A stretch of 64,000 nt of DNA from Anastrepha obliqua (GCF_027943255.1 NC_072893.1:132927784-132991783), one strand, 5' to 3'. Positions 36,001 to 46,422 are shown, numbered from the stretch's first letter. The notes: a model not told the origin generated them from the letters alone. Numbers and translations are program-made.

Positions 36001-37143
36001 CCATTTAGGCTACATTAGAGCGGCTCACTTCATACTCATCCACACTTGGCTGCAAGAGTAAGGGTGTGAGAACTTTTAAAATACAGGCCCACACTCACAC
36101 ATATGCCGACTAAGCAAACACAGCTGCCGCGCAGATTAATAAATCATAGCAAACTGCCATTGTTGGCAATCAGCGCCGCAAGTCATACGTTGGTGTGTGC
36201 GTGTGTGTGGGTGCGTGGCTTGCTTGACATATTTGTAACAACTGCACGCAGTGACAGCGCGTCATACACCTCCGCCAGCGTCCCTTTATTATCCTACGTA
36301 ATAGGAATTATAGCAACCACAAAATACAACAAAAATTACAGTCACAACAACAAGCCCTGGCGACTGCTTACTCTTACATAAGCGCATGCATGTATATTTA
36401 CGCATTTGTTGCAAGTTGTGGTCAGCTATTGCTGTTGTTGTGGGCTTATGTTATGATTGCTGGTGCTACTTACCATTCTGCGGGCGCGTATAATTGGCGA
36501 AGAGCGCTGAGCAATTCTCATAGCTGCGTATGGCGACCTGATAGGGCGGGTAAATGATGCTGGGCGCGGTGGTTAATACGGCGCTGCCTTTGACCGCACT
36601 CGTCGCGCTCCCACTCGTCGACGTCGTGGTGGTCGTGGACGCATTTAGCAGCTCGGTGGCGTAGGAAGCAGCGGAGGACGAAATAGACGTTGTGGCATTG
36701 GCGAACGCATTGAGTGGCGCTTGCAGCAATGTTTTGGCGGTGCTGAGGAGTGTGGCACCTACCCTTTCACCCGTCCGGGATAAATCGCTGCCAATTAACG
36801 TATCAGTTACATTGCCATTGGGCAGCCGTTCCGTTGTTGTGGATGTACTGATGCTACTAGTGCTGCTGTTGCTGGTTGTTGTTGTTGTCATTGGCGTCGT
36901 GGCGGCACCGTAGCCATGCTCGTCGGTGACATTTTGAAAGTACATGTATAACACGCGCGTCACATTCGAGCGGATCGATGTGATAGTGGCGGTCAAATTG
37001 GTCGTTATGGTTGCATTGTTGCTAGCGATGCTGTCGCTGTTGTTGTGGTCGTCGATGGCATTGCTCAATAATTCATTGCTTGTGCTACCATCGTCGCTGC
37101 CGAGACTTGCCGCGTGTGTGTGTGCCTCCATTGTGAGCGGCAT
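17690..37143 (-). CDS. Pdfr: PDF receptor, class B (secretin family) GPCR, full gene in eight exons
   Basis: This is the receptor for the neuropeptide PDF, which synchronises clock neurons. In Drosophila it signals through Gs and cAMP at the plasma membrane. Exons on the - strand are 37143-36474, 26475-26365, 19688-19543, 19474-19214, 19032-18739, 18665-18396, 18306-18152 and 18011-17690. All borders are GT/AG and all phases agree, giving about 742 residues. Order: a Ser/Thr/Asn-rich N-terminus (about 210 residues), a hormone-binding ectodomain with six cysteines (ENCSALF, FCNWTW, FLCWPP, ARMHCP, NRKCELDG, QPCFKPE), seven membrane spans (TM1 near EIVGLILSLIALILSLIIF, TM7 near SYVTHFLTSFQGFFIALIYC) and a C-tail ending PSASSVPPESVVFELSEQ. 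The match to Drosophila PDFR, as I remember it, runs through every exon. No clear signal peptide is seen. Introns 1 and 2 are about 9.9 and 6.7 kb. Confidence 0.96.
18152..18306 (-). CDS. Pdfr: Pdfr exon 7: proximal cytoplasmic tail
   Basis: 155 bp from TTCACCAG to GTAAGC. It codes VRTVLLKSLAVYMSVRGHPE, then WVPKRASMFSGAYNTAPDTE and ends DGK plus two bases. This is the conserved helix-8 region of PDFR. Confidence 0.95.
18396..18665 (-). CDS. Pdfr: Pdfr exon 6: end of TM5, TM6 and TM7
   Basis: 270 bp from TTCACAG to GTGAGT. It codes LNFFFLMNIIRVLVMKLRQS, the third loop SQASDIEQTRKAVRAA, TM6 (LLPLLGITNLL) and TM7 ending YCFLNGE. The loop after TM6 (YQVPALNLKPPWKF) differs a little from Drosophila. 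Confidence 0.96.
18739..19032 (-). CDS. Pdfr: Pdfr exon 5: TM3, TM4 and most of TM5
   Basis: 294 bp from CCACAG to GTAGGT. It codes PYLCEASYVLLEYART, the class B TM3 mark MFIEGLYLHNMV, GWGLPILMTTVWA in TM4 and DCLWNYNLTPYYWILEAPR. The Cys of YLCEA and of DCLWN should form the TM3-loop 2 disulfide. Confidence 0.95.
19214..19474 (-). CDS. Pdfr: Pdfr exon 4: TM1, TM2 and start of extracellular loop 1
   Basis: 261 bp from TTGTAG to GTAAGA. It codes DIARRTRTLEIVGL, then TM1, SSLRNNRTKIHKNLF, then TM2 (MVCQVIIRLTLYLDQ), ending AGIENT in phase 0. RNNRTKIHKNLF is the conserved first intracellular loop of this receptor. Confidence 0.95.
19543..19688 (-). CDS. Pdfr: Pdfr exon 3: hormone-binding domain, second half
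   Basis: 146 bp bounded by CCACAG and GTGGGT. It codes KFANRKCELDGSWGRRPND and GWTDYQPCFKPE, with cysteines 5 and 6. It ends ENID in phase 0 before TM1. A GT-G-GGT donor is weaker than usual but gives the correct join to VFLDIARR. Confidence 0.92.
21093..22357 (+). pseudogene. R1-clade LINE ORF1 (gag-like), one frameshift
   Basis: The first part is open at 21093-21674 (coiled-coil-like start, basic middle). The frame changes near 21660 and goes on to TGA 22355-22357. The second part codes VSYADILKRVK, a conserved RNA-binding-like region and three zinc knuckles at about 22130-22330 (CFKCMEYGHVAARC, CFKCGSKDHQAKSC, CLICKKK). Such proteins bind the element RNA. Its stop overlaps the ORF2 start by ATGA, as is common in the clade. 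Confidence 0.8.
22354..25372 (+). pseudogene. R1-clade LINE ORF2 (endonuclease-reverse transcriptase), broken
   Basis: The endonuclease reads ILSEPYKHG, a break at about 22533-22580, VGKLFVYSCYLPPS, VVAGDFNAWAVNWG, IIDLTFISS and GSDHF. The RT reads APGPDTIPNE, GYRPLCLLDTAGKILERL, a TAA stop at 23881-23883, YGFRKTRSTTDAV, TTLDVENAFNTANW, GGVPQGSVLGPLLWN and FADD at 24271-24285. A 21-bp duplication at 24376-24417 and a frame change near 24415 follow, then YLGVMIDHRLSF. The C-terminal knuckle near 25110-25170 is split by a frame change near 25100 (CTFCDSLVEDAEHVFFVCPR). It ends RRGNRPQPLP, TGA 25370-25372. FADD and GDFN are intact but the frame is not. Confidence 0.8.
24376..24417 (+). repeat. 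21-bp tandem duplication inside LINE ORF2
   Basis: AGTGGTTTAAGCCTTGCAAA plus one base is present twice in a row (period 21). It adds seven residues in frame (NSGLSLA twice) in the RT thumb-side region. Confidence 0.9.
25319..25572 (+). repeat. Imperfect tandem repeats at the R1-like LINE 3' end
   Basis: Three related units share GAACAACAGCGCAGATT, GTAGAGG.AATAGGCC and CCCGTGAAGTA.TACCTA: 25319-25396, 25428-25498 and 25517-25572 (the last shortened). The first covers the end of ORF2 and the others lie in the 3' UTR. Confidence 0.7.
26365..26475 (-). CDS. Pdfr: Pdfr exon 2: hormone-binding domain, first half
   Basis: 111 bp bounded by TTGACAG (acceptor) and GTGAGT (donor). It codes GIFCNWTWDLFLCWPPTPAG then VLARMHCPP. 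It holds the Trp-rich core and cysteines 2 to 4 of the family B ectodomain. It enters in phase 1 and leaves in phase 1. Confidence 0.95.
27490..27900 (-). mobile_element. LINE 3'-end remnant (ORF2 C-terminus)
   Basis: On the - strand, frames show FLRKAQISKFPHCRSCGDLL then EKETVEHFPCKCPALADRR and FRTLG. The CxxC...H...C knuckle and the EHFLC-CPAL pattern are typical of the end of LINE ORF2 in flies (I- or R1-type). The copy is 5' truncated and lies in Pdfr intron 1 in the gene's direction. Confidence 0.6.
28766..28985. repeat. 110-bp diverged tandem duplication
   Basis: Two units with a 110-bp period share CTC.GAAATATTT..ATAATTG, GAA.TTAT, AA.TAT.TGCAGCGC and TAGGCTTTAATTT. Each ends near TAGTCAAGCA or TAGCCAGCTA. 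No coding sense is seen. Confidence 0.75.
36474..37143 (-). CDS. Pdfr: Pdfr exon 1: N-terminal ectodomain
   Basis: The ATG at 37143-37141 opens 223 codons to a GTAAGT donor at 36473. It is very rich in Ser, Thr and Asn with many N-glycosylation sequons (NAT, NLT, NVT, NCS, NYT). It ends ENCSALFANYTRPQN, which carries the first ectodomain cysteine and leads into the next exon in phase 1. The first 30 residues are not hydrophobic. An earlier noncoding exon is possible. Confidence 0.85.
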
Positions 37144-38191
37144 ATTTGTTTGCCAATTGCCAATTCGTGCTGGGTTAGAGGGAGTTCAGTGGTGTGGCGT
37201 TCACAGTTGTGATGCCCTTTATGTCGCTGCTGTCACCTCTACTACGTTTGCTTTTGTTTGCGCGCTGACATCCGCTTCCGCTGTTTCGGATATTGTCATT
37301 TTCAGCATTTATTCCCAGTCAGTCATTTTCGACTGTCATTCGCTTTTTTGCACTGTTTTTATTTTTGATGTTTTTCACTTATTTTCTCGTTGGTGGGCTA
37401 AAGATGGTGTGCATGTATGCGCTGAGCCTATGTGGGTGTAGAAGTGGCACGTGTGCGAGAACCGTGATATTGGTTCAAATATTTATTACTCCGTGCATCC
37501 AATTTTTTGCATTTCCACTTGTCACGCCCTCCACTGCAAATAACAAATGCCTCCTCAATATTTATCCTTCCTGCTTTACTTCTTTCCTCCGATTATAATC
37601 GCTTGTTCATACTGGCGGCGACTATCTGCAATTTAAATAAGTAAATATGCGAATGGGAAAATAATTAAATTTCAGTTAACGAGTCTTCTTGTTTGATTGC
37701 AAAGTTTTCTGGGTAAACATTTTTCTTTGCATTACTTAGGGAGATTTTTTATTTCTAAAGGAGCAAATAAATAAAATATATACGTGGGCTGCTGCGGTCG
37801 ATTATAGCCAATTTAGTAACCAGTGAAAATTCTAATAAAAAACCTACCGTATTACTTAATGCTTTTTCTAATGCACACTTAACCAAATAGCCGCGCCAAA
37901 GTAAAGCGCAATCTACTCATATATTATATTTTTAATCTCTCCGATAACCAGACATAAACACAAATGATTTCCGTTTCATAGGATTATTTCCTCATCTGTT
38001 CTTGCAAGGTAGTGCGTTCTTGGGTACCACAAACTGTAGGATCTACCAGTCCTTCTTAGCAATCTTGTACGTAAACGTTCGATTAAAGAGGACCTTTCTG
38101 GTGGCTTTACATTCTCAAAATATTCCCATAAACTTCGCCTTCAGATCATTAACGAGTTTTCTGCTGGCGTATTTTGAGATTTCTAGAATTT

Positions 38192-38378
38192 CAGATATTT
38201 TTTATGAGGAGCTTTTTCATGCAGAAATACCCGGGGAGGTTTGCCATTGCCTGTAGAGGACTGCTATTACATAAAATTCTTTCTTTATTTTGATGTTTCA
38301 TGCACCTACATTCAAACGTACGTACTCCGAACAGTAGTCACGCACCAACCCATTCGGATACGACGGCCGCTAGCGGGA
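38192..38378 (-). repeat. tRNA-derived SINE, copy B (3' truncated)
   Basis: On the - strand it starts AGCGGCCGTCGTATCCGAAT, then GGTTGGTGCGTGACTACTGT, a worn B-box-like CGTTTGAATG, CATGAAACATC and the body GGCAATGGCAAACCTCC and TATTTCTGCATGAAAAAGCT. It stops at AAAAAATATCT, so the last third of the family is missing. Confidence 0.75.
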
Positions 38379-41159
38379 CCGCTAGCAAAAATTGGATAAA
38401 CAATTTTTTACGAATTTTCTCTTTCAGTTTTTTTTAACAGCCTGGTTCGTAACTATGAGAATAATCTTTCGACTCACCAGGGAAATAGAGACGGTTTCAA
38501 GTATGTACATATATTCCATACTTCATGAATTGTCTTTTAATTTTTTGTAACTCGCGAGTTTGTAGCCATGAGCTTGATTTTAGTGACTCGTTAAAGCAAA
38601 TTGCAAAGGAGGTACTAAAATTTATTAAGAGTGCTTTAATTTGCCTACTACTCTGTAAATTTCTACTTAACTGCCAGCTACACTTCTTTGGAGACAGACT
38701 ACGATTTAGAAACCCCTAGTCTCATGGGCTCTTCTACACATACACGCAATGAGGAAATGTATTGCGTAGACGCATATAAAATGAGTTCTATTTAACCAAT
38801 TCCTTTGATAATCTGACATGAATTCTTAAGAAAGTTAATATGTAAATGGCATTATGATAAAATCCTAAACAAGAGTCGTCCTCTAATCTTGCCACAGAAA
38901 TATTTATTTCCATTTGCTTCTTGCTGCCTTTCATTTTCTCAGAGAAAGCGCTTCACTCATCCCCAACTAGGATTTCTCGGAAGCATTTCGAAGGACTTCT
39001 GCCCACTCGCTTCCAACAAGTGCAACAGCTCAGTAACTATTACAAAGTCAAGAGCGCCTTTATTATACGTAAATGTATGCACAGTAGATTGCACACACAT
39101 ACACCCGAAACATGCATATGTGTTTGTTAAATATGGTTATATTCCAGTAATGTTCGCTTGAACGCTTTTCAATGTTTCTCCAAATAAATATACGTCATTT
39201 GTGAGTGCTTGTACGACAGCGAGGCTATATGTGCATGTGTGTGTAGCTGTATGCGTGCCGTGGAGGAAAACGATTGCTGGTTGGCGCGCAATAAACAACT
39301 TTTCAATGGACATTTGTTATTCAATATGTTTGCTTGCTTCCTTGCTGTGAGTATTAATCATTAATCGCAATCAATCTACAACAATCAACGACTACAAGAA
39401 GAATAACAACAAAAAGAGAAACAGCAACAATAACAAAAGCAATAGCAATAGCAATAAAAAGCAAAGACTATTCCCATTTGCCAAGTTGATCGCTGGAATT
39501 GTTGAGACTGGACGAGAAGTGAGGCCGCAACTGCTCTGTATAAAATCAATTTGTGGCACACAAAGCCAAATACAAATGGCCACGTATAAGTGCATGGGCC
39601 GTCACAGCTGAGGATGTATTAGTATCTTAATTTGAGAGTCTATGAAGTGCAGCAGCTTGCAAACAAAAGCCATTCTGTGGTAAAGGTTGCAATTTCAATA
39701 AGTTGCACGTCTATTTTTCATGATAGCCCGGGTGTAGCAGAAAGCGAAACAGCAAAAAAAAAAAACGTCAAAAACAACAACAACTGGACAGCAAGCATAG
39801 CCGCTGACTGGCCAACATTTATTGCATTGCTTGGCAATCGAGGGCCTTGACATTGAAAGAGGAATTGATAGGCGCCATTGAGACGCACACACAAACACGA
39901 ATATGCAACATGCAGTAATATTCTAAAATGATGGTAGAAATGGCGCTGACTTAAAGCAACGTGCCACAATACAAGGCGATAATTGTGGCCGCCCTTCGGT
40001 GGCCGCAGCATAAGCAGCCAGCCGGTGGTAGCCACCTACCTGCAACATTAGCATGTCGCAGCTGTCAGAAGACTTTATTAACCGCTTTCGAGAGCACTCA
40101 CTCGAATTTCAAGCTGTTGTGCACACAGCCATTCGCACATACATACATAAGTATATGTTGCACGCACTGGTATGTTGCACTCGAATGCCAAGGGAAACGA
40201 AATGCGTTTGAATGCAGCAAAGCAGAAGCAGCAGCAGCAGCAGCTGAAAAGCTGAGTGTGAAGCGAACAAAAGAAGAAATATTGCTAATGTACCTTTGAG
40301 TGGCACTCATGTTGCATAGATGGAGATGTAGCAGCAACTTGCAACCAGCCGTGGTATGCTCGAGTGCATTCGGTAATAATGAGCTACAGCTGAGGGGTGA
40401 TGAGTGGAGGCCAAGCAACAAAAGAAAAATGTATAAACTACTGAAAAATGCTGGCATGTTGCCCGTGTTGCATGTAAGTGCAAATTAATTGTGCAGCTCT
40501 TGCAAGTGCAAAAAAAAAAAATAAAACAAAAATAAAAGCAAAAATATAAAAAAATAAAACCAAAAATAACAATAAATTAAAATATGTGAAGAAAAGAAAA
40601 GCGCAATTGGGTGGCTACTATTGCTGTTATTTTATCGCTGCCGTTGTCGATTAAAACAGATCACAGCCAGCAAAAATGGAGAAGCACCGAAAATGCGCAA
40701 AGTTGCAAAATAGGGGCTCAGTGCGCCTTTACTGGGGCACACGTCGAGCGAACGCTTTTCCTGTGTACCCTCCGCTTCTTCTAAAGGAAAAAAGAAAAAA
40801 ATCTTTAAAGCTGCTAAGCTTACAAGCCTTCTATGATTTTTAGCTCCGCTTTGTTTGCAAGGAAGCGACCTCCTTTTTTTACTGATTGTCTGCTTTATGG
40901 AATTTTTCACCAATCACGAAACTTGCAAATTTGTTTTAAGTGCAGAAACGAGAAAAGTTTCTCTTTAAGTGAAATGAGGACAAATGCTTTGCAAAAAGAA
41001 TTGCGCAAAGAAATAGCTCAGAAATTTATTGAAAGTTTTTGCGTAGAAAAACAGAATAGTTAGAATAAAATGGTGGCTCAGTTCGCGTGGAAATTAGCTT
41101 AAACCGTATTTGAAATTGGGTTCTATAGAACAAAACAGAACAGTGAGATCGAAGAACTT

Positions 41160-41420
41160 ATAAATGCAAAACATAGTGGGCTTCGTGAAGCTGCAACGTC
41201 TTCGATGGCTAGGACGCGTACTTTGGATAGATGACAACAGAATTGTAAAGAAGACTTGGAAAGTGGACTTGGGAAGTGGACGGCATGAAGAGGCTGGGGA
41301 GATGATGTGGAAGTCGGCCAGTGTAGCATGAATGCACGAAGAAGCCATGCAAGCAACCGAGACGTATGGAGCGCAATAGTAAAGGACAGCGCTGGTAAGT
41401 GGTCTCGTAGCTCTTGAAAG
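41160..41420 (+). mobile_element. RTE-like LINE 3'-end remnant
   Basis: The frame reads VKLQRLRWLGRVLWIDDNRI then VKKTW, close to the RLRWLGHV.RMDDNRIPKK block found at the C-terminus of RTE-like fly LINEs. Further on another frame gives RDVWSAIVKDSAGKW, like the D..RW..IV end. It has stops and frame changes and is dead. Confidence 0.6.
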
Positions 41421-42378
41421 TAAGCAATAATCCCACCACTGTTTTTCTGACTCAGGAGAACTCAAGTAGACGAACTGTCGCGGAATTATTCCACCTAAGG
41501 TATCATTTAAATGTCTGTCAGAGGCAGCTCGACAGTTAATTGATCGAATATTATGGATGCCTTATCCGAGCTAATCTTTAGCTTTCACCAAAAATTTCTT
41601 CTGGTGGGTCTCGTTCCATACTCTGCACCCTAAGTTAGCTGAGCTCTGTTGCTGGCGATGAAATTGCGTGGTTTTTAAATCGAAAGCGCGCAACGTGTTG
41701 CAGCCTCAGAAGCGGTGTAGACTTCAATAATTTTATTTTGAAATAAAATACGAATCAGCAAATGCCTCAGAGATATCCGTAGGCTTCTCGCGCTGTATGA
41801 AAGGATTTAAAGAACTCAATTTCATTTTAACAAAATTCCAACGAAATGGAAATTCTCAGCATGAAATGAAAAAAGTGTTTGTGGATCAAATGAGTGGCAA
41901 AACCCAAATTTTAATAAAAAATGATTATGTGGCACATATTTTTTAGTATTTTCCTCACATATGAGCCAGCTTATCCAGAGGCTTACAAACGTCATTCACA
42001 CGCACATAACGCATGGTGCATAAGTAGGTGTATGTGTGTATTTAGGCAAAAAAAATCAGTGGCAACATGCCGCCATTGTTTATAAAGTGCTGTTGCTAGG
42101 GATTATGCAATTATTGCTCTACTTGCCACTAACAATTTTCTGCGAACTTGTTTATTTCTTATGAATGCATATGGTATATATTTCAAGTATATGTATGTGT
42201 CATATACCATGTGCCGGGGTCAACCTGCGGTATAATAGCGGACTGCAACAGCTGCCTCGGTCTCTGCACCCCTTTCAGCAGTTCGCTGCTATTCCAGTTG
42301 CTAACTCGTTGAAGGCGCCTACCAATGGAGAGTCATCTGATAACTGTTTCTCATTTTCCATGCATTTTTCCATATATA

Positions 42379-42904
42379 CGAGGGTCACTCGAAAATTCCG
42401 TACAAAAATAAAAACTACTTACGTGTTTGGGGTAAACCTTTTTTTTATTTTTCAACTTAGTCTTCTTTTAGGATCATACACTTCGTCCAATGCTGTTCTA
42501 GTTTGTTGATCTCTTCTGAATAATAGAATTTTTTGAAATCTGAAAAATAACAATTCGATTTTGCAATCACCTCCTCGTTTGTATAAAATCTTTTCCCCGC
42601 CAGCCAAATTTTAAATTGGGGAACAAGAGTAGTCCGAGGGATCCGAGGAAGCCAATCCTGGAACCATATTATTATTAAATTTGCGACCACAACTGCTGAG
42701 ACAGAAGCTGGTGCGTTGTCGTGATGAAAAAGGAAAATCTCTGGGCTTCTTCAATTCAAACGAATGCCAAACATAAAAAATATACCTATCTGGCTGAAAC
42801 TTGGTGTAGGTTCTTCCAAGAGATGCTAGTAACTCAACATAACCTCTATGCGCGCCGATAGTGCCATCTCTCCTTCTTTGCATGGACTTTTCAAACGACC
42901 CTCG
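42379..42904 (-). mobile_element. Mariner-like element, internally deleted
   Basis: The ends are inverted repeats: CGAGGGTCACTCGAAAATTC at 42379 and, on the other strand, CGAGGGTCGTTTGAAAAGTC at 42904. TA flanks both sides (42377-42378, 42905-42906). On the - strand it codes IFLFHHDNAPA (second catalytic Asp) and, after a deletion, WLAGKRFYTNEEVIAKSNCY and INKLEQHWTKCM, the usual mariner C-terminus. Only 526 bp of a normal 1.3 kb remain, with frame changes. Confidence 0.8.
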
Positions 42905-43429
42905 TAAACACTAAGCAGAATATGAATATGAAATATTTATTTATTTTCGCCATTGCAGCGTCTGCCAGTGGCATTTGGTGGCATGCTGCGTTTGTGGTGC
43001 TTCACGTGCCTACATACTTAACTATGTAGCGGAAATATTTCATCTTACTCGCCTTGCAAACTCCTCACTTCTTTGCTTAAACAACCTAAGTGTAGGATGT
43101 GCGCCTTTTTAGTTGTTATTTGTTTTGCCGTTGAAATCGTTGTCTCATTGTGAACTTAATTTAATTTTTAGCGAAATTTGTCTAGCTCGCAATGCGCCTC
43201 TGGAGCACAACTCGATTATACATATAAAAACAGCCGCCAATGGTGCCAGAAGCGGGAATTTCCCTCCCTGTTTCGGGTTTATAAAAGCATTGAAGGACAG
43301 ACCTTTTCATTTTGGGATGTGGGAATTTTTGTTTGGCTAAAAAATTTCATACAGAAATTAATTGTATTTTGTAGGCTGCTCTTAAGAATTTCTCGAATAA
43401 AGATTTAAAGCTGGTCTCGCAGTGCACGA

Positions 43430-44640
43430 TTAATAGGTGTATTACTGGCAGGCTTCGTCTTAAAGTTGTCCCCATCATATCGACCCATCAGCTTATTGCC
43501 AATACTTTCAAAAGTGTTTGAAAAAATATTGTTAGACCGACTAGAATCAATTTTGACAGCAAAAAAAGTGATACCAAGCCATCAATTCGGATTTAGACGG
43601 CAACACTCAACAGTCCAACAAATCCACAGGGTTGCTAACAAAATACTTAACGATATGAATGACAAAAAATATTGTGTAACTGTATACATAGACATTGCAA
43701 AAGCCTTTGATAAAGTTTGGCATAAAGGACTTTTGCATAAGCTCAAACGAATCTTTCCACAAAACTACTTTGAACTTTTGAAGAGCTACATAACTGATCG
43801 AAAATATTATATAAGATATGAAGACGAATATTCCGATATTCTACCAATGACAGCTGGAGTACCGCAAGGCAGTGTATTAGGTCCTCTTTTATATCTAATA
43901 TACACCGCAGATGTGCCAAATCCGACAATAGATAATGCAATGATAGCAACGTTCGTGATACTGTATTAATGGCATCAAACAATGACGAAAAACTGGCGAC
44001 CCTTACACTTCAAAAATTCAATACAGTAAACGTTAATAGAGACAAAACTATACAAGTTATATATACAAATAAATCAAATCAAAATAAAATCTTACCTGAA
44101 AAAAAACAACAAAATAAAAATCTGCCCAGCAGCAAAATATCTTGGAATAATTATTGACGAAAAACTAACATGGAAACAGCATATCATAACAAAAGAAATC
44201 AAATTAAAAATAAGTACCGGCAATTAAGTTGGCTAATCGGAGGTGACTATATACAAAAGAATTATTACTCCTAACTGGTAATACGGAATAAAAATATGGG
44301 GAACGGCTAAAAACACAAATCTTCAGCTCATACAGCGAACATAATCCAAAATATTTCGAAATATAACAAATGCAGGTTGGTTTATTTCCAATGAAGCCAT
44401 ACATCGTGATTTAAACGTAGACACCATCCAAGAAACAATCACAAAATGTAGCACTAAGCATATACAGTGACTGCCTGTCCACCAAAAAGAAAAAAATGCG
44501 TGAAATAGTACCGACAGAAAATATGAAACGAAGATTAAAGCGGCTCACACCGGCTGATCTAACTATAAGACTTATAGTGTAACTACAAAAAAAACCAAAA
44601 AAAAACTAATAATAATAATAATAACAGATTATTTTTACAA
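43430..44640 (+). mobile_element. Jockey-clade LINE fragment with 3' TAA tail
   Basis: A 5'-truncated copy begins in the RT (PSYRPISLLPILSKVFEKIL). It goes on with HQFGFRRQHSTVQQIHRV, YIDIAKAFDKVWHKGLL and AGVPQGSVLGPLLYLIYTAD. The active-site YADD is lost: at about 43945-43960 the sequence passes from ATF to DTVLMASN with missing bases and a frame change. Worn remains follow to an AT-rich end with TAATAATAATAATAATAA at about 44607-44625. The open part is 43466-43969. Confidence 0.8.
43466..43969 (+). pseudogene. Jockey-clade reverse transcriptase fragment
   Basis: 167 codons of RT fingers and palm without the DD motif. PQGSVLGPLL at about 43860-43890 is intact. The frame ends just after the site where the catalytic Asp pair should be, so it has no activity. 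The protein would have primed reverse transcription at the target site in a live element. Confidence 0.75.
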
Positions 44641-45527
44641 ATATATAACAGGGTGTAATAAATAAAGGGGATATAAAACAAAAGTTTGTCCCCATAAAAA
44701 GGGCAAAAGGTAAAAACGATTGCGCAGACTTCTTTGTGGAACATTAAAACTTACTCGTTCAAGTAATTAGCTTTAGACCACAATTATAGGATGAACGGGG
44801 GCCTGAAATCATACAGATCGTAATGCCTGCTTAAGAAATATTTTTTGAGCGCGCTCAATATTTCTATTTCTAAGTTGGTAGTGAGGTCTTCAGGTGAGAA
44901 CGAACCAGAGCCTAGAAGGTACTTTCGTCGAGTTATACCTGCCAGCTTTTTTTTAATTTTTAAATTTTTGTAGTCAAAGTCAAAAGCTGACTTAGGCTTA
45001 AAAAAAAATAGGCTGAATTGTTATTGTAAGTTCAATAATAATTAAATATATATATATATATTTAAAAAAAAGTAAAGCGCTTGGTTCAATAGATTTTGAA
45101 TCTTGGCGTGCGCGTACTTTACAAATTAGAAATTTCGGGAAAAGGAATTAACGACGAGCAAGTCTAAAAACCAGCCTAGAGCAACAGACGATCAAATATT
45201 TACATTTAGTAAATGTTGCTATGATAGATCGACTTGAATTTCGGGCATCATATTCTTGAGATTTTTTATATTTAATGAAAAAGTAGAGAAAATAGGCAAA
45301 AAGGTTTAAAATATTTTCCTTTCGAATGATCGTCGGTCTTCTCCCACTCAAAAACCGTTTTCCCTTTCAAATGTAAAGTTGCTATGCTTGCCGAAGTTTT
45401 TTCTGAATAAACGTTAGTTAGACAAACCGCACTTACACATTGACACTTTCAGTTTGCACGTAAACTGGCAATAGAATACCTACACCGAAGATTATTAATT
45501 CACTGGAAATTTTTGCCAAAATAAATA
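44641..45527. other. AT-rich DNA between two mobile elements
   Basis: I see no gene. A TA run lies at 45048-45062. The frame on the - strand at 45148-45351 has no recognisable motif. Confidence 0.4.
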
Positions 45528-46422
45528 CAGGGTGGGCCATATAGCGTTTGCTTTTTGAACCACCTATTTTTTTGAGAATGGTAACACAAATGACATGTCA
45601 AATGTGTTCATAATTTACTTAAAGGTTTGACATTTACGAAATGGGACACTATACGCTTGAACAAAATTGGGAAATATTGAAAACCTATTTCCAAAGTGGT
45701 GAGTCTTTTTCTTCCTTTCTGATTTTCACATCGGTGGCTACGTCAATAAGCAAAATTGTCGGATTTGGGGCTCAGAAAATCCACACGTTACTGTAGAGAA
45801 GCAAATGCATCCACAACGAGTCACTGTTTGGTGCGGGTTTTGGTCTGGCGGCATCATCGGGCCATTTTTTTTCGAAAATGAGCGAGGAGCCGCAGTTACA
45901 GAAAATGGCGAGCATTACGTGACATGCTCAACGAGTTGTTTCTAAAAATTGAAGAGGATGACATGGACGACATTTGGTTTTAACAGGACGGTGCAACTTG
46001 TCACACTGCCAAAGTTACACTCGAACTTTTGGTTACCGTTTTTGAAAACCGAATAATCCGCCGAAATTCCGATATCAATTGGCCGCCTTGGAGCTGTGAT
46101 TTAAGCCCGTTGGACTATTTTTTGTGGGGAGCCGTTAAGGACAAATGCTATGCGAACCATCCAGAGACGATTTATGCTTTAAAACACGAAATCGAAGTTG
46201 CCATTCATGAAATTGGAGCCCAAACAATCGAAAATGTGCTTAAAAATTGGGTTGATCGAATGACCTACTGTAAAGCCAGTCGTGGCAGTCATTTGAACGA
46301 TATTATTTTTCATTCATAAATGACAATGTTCAATCTTCAAAATAAAAAAAAAGTTTGAAAAAATATTGGTAAGTTTTTATTTATAGCCGATTCAAAAAGC
46401 AAAGTTTACATGGCCCACCCTA
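45528..46422 (+). mobile_element. rosa-like (DD41D) mariner, internally deleted, copy 1
   Basis: Inverted ends CAGGGTGGGCCATATAGCGT (left) and TAGGGTGGGCCATGTAAACT (right, other strand) continue TTTGCTTTTTGAA.C. TA flanks both sides. The transposase starts MGHYTLEQNWEILKTYFQSG at 45640 and is cut by a deletion to [17 protein letters not shown]. It goes on with [29 protein letters not shown] and CDLSPLDYFLWG. From the Asp of QDGA to the Asp of PLDYF there are 41 residues. A TAA at 45980-45982 replaces a codon before QDGA. The C-terminal part is open at 46029-46319. It is a non-autonomous copy of 895 bp. Confidence 0.85.

Larger units (their letters stand above)
26476..36473 (-). other. Pdfr intron 1 (about 10 kb)
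   Basis: The intron is AT-rich with CA/TG microsatellites (26943-27010, 30025-30040). It holds a LINE 3' remnant on the - strand (27490-27900) and a 110-bp tandem duplication (28766-28985). No open frame in it has recognisable domains. Regulatory elements for clock-neuron expression would be expected here, but I cannot point to one. Confidence 0.6.
37144..42378. other. Upstream of Pdfr, no gene seen
   Basis: This should contain the Pdfr promoter and perhaps 5' UTR exons, none of which I can place. It holds a SINE copy (38192-38378), a poly-A/AAC tract (39400-39460) and a LINE end remnant (41160-41420). Frames such as 37293-37598 and 40098-40457 are low-complexity and lack domains. Confidence 0.5.

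Noticed and set aside
39392..39595. Hydrophobic poly-Leu frame on the - strand
   Set aside because: It is made by an AAC/AAT/AAG-rich simple repeat (39400-39460).
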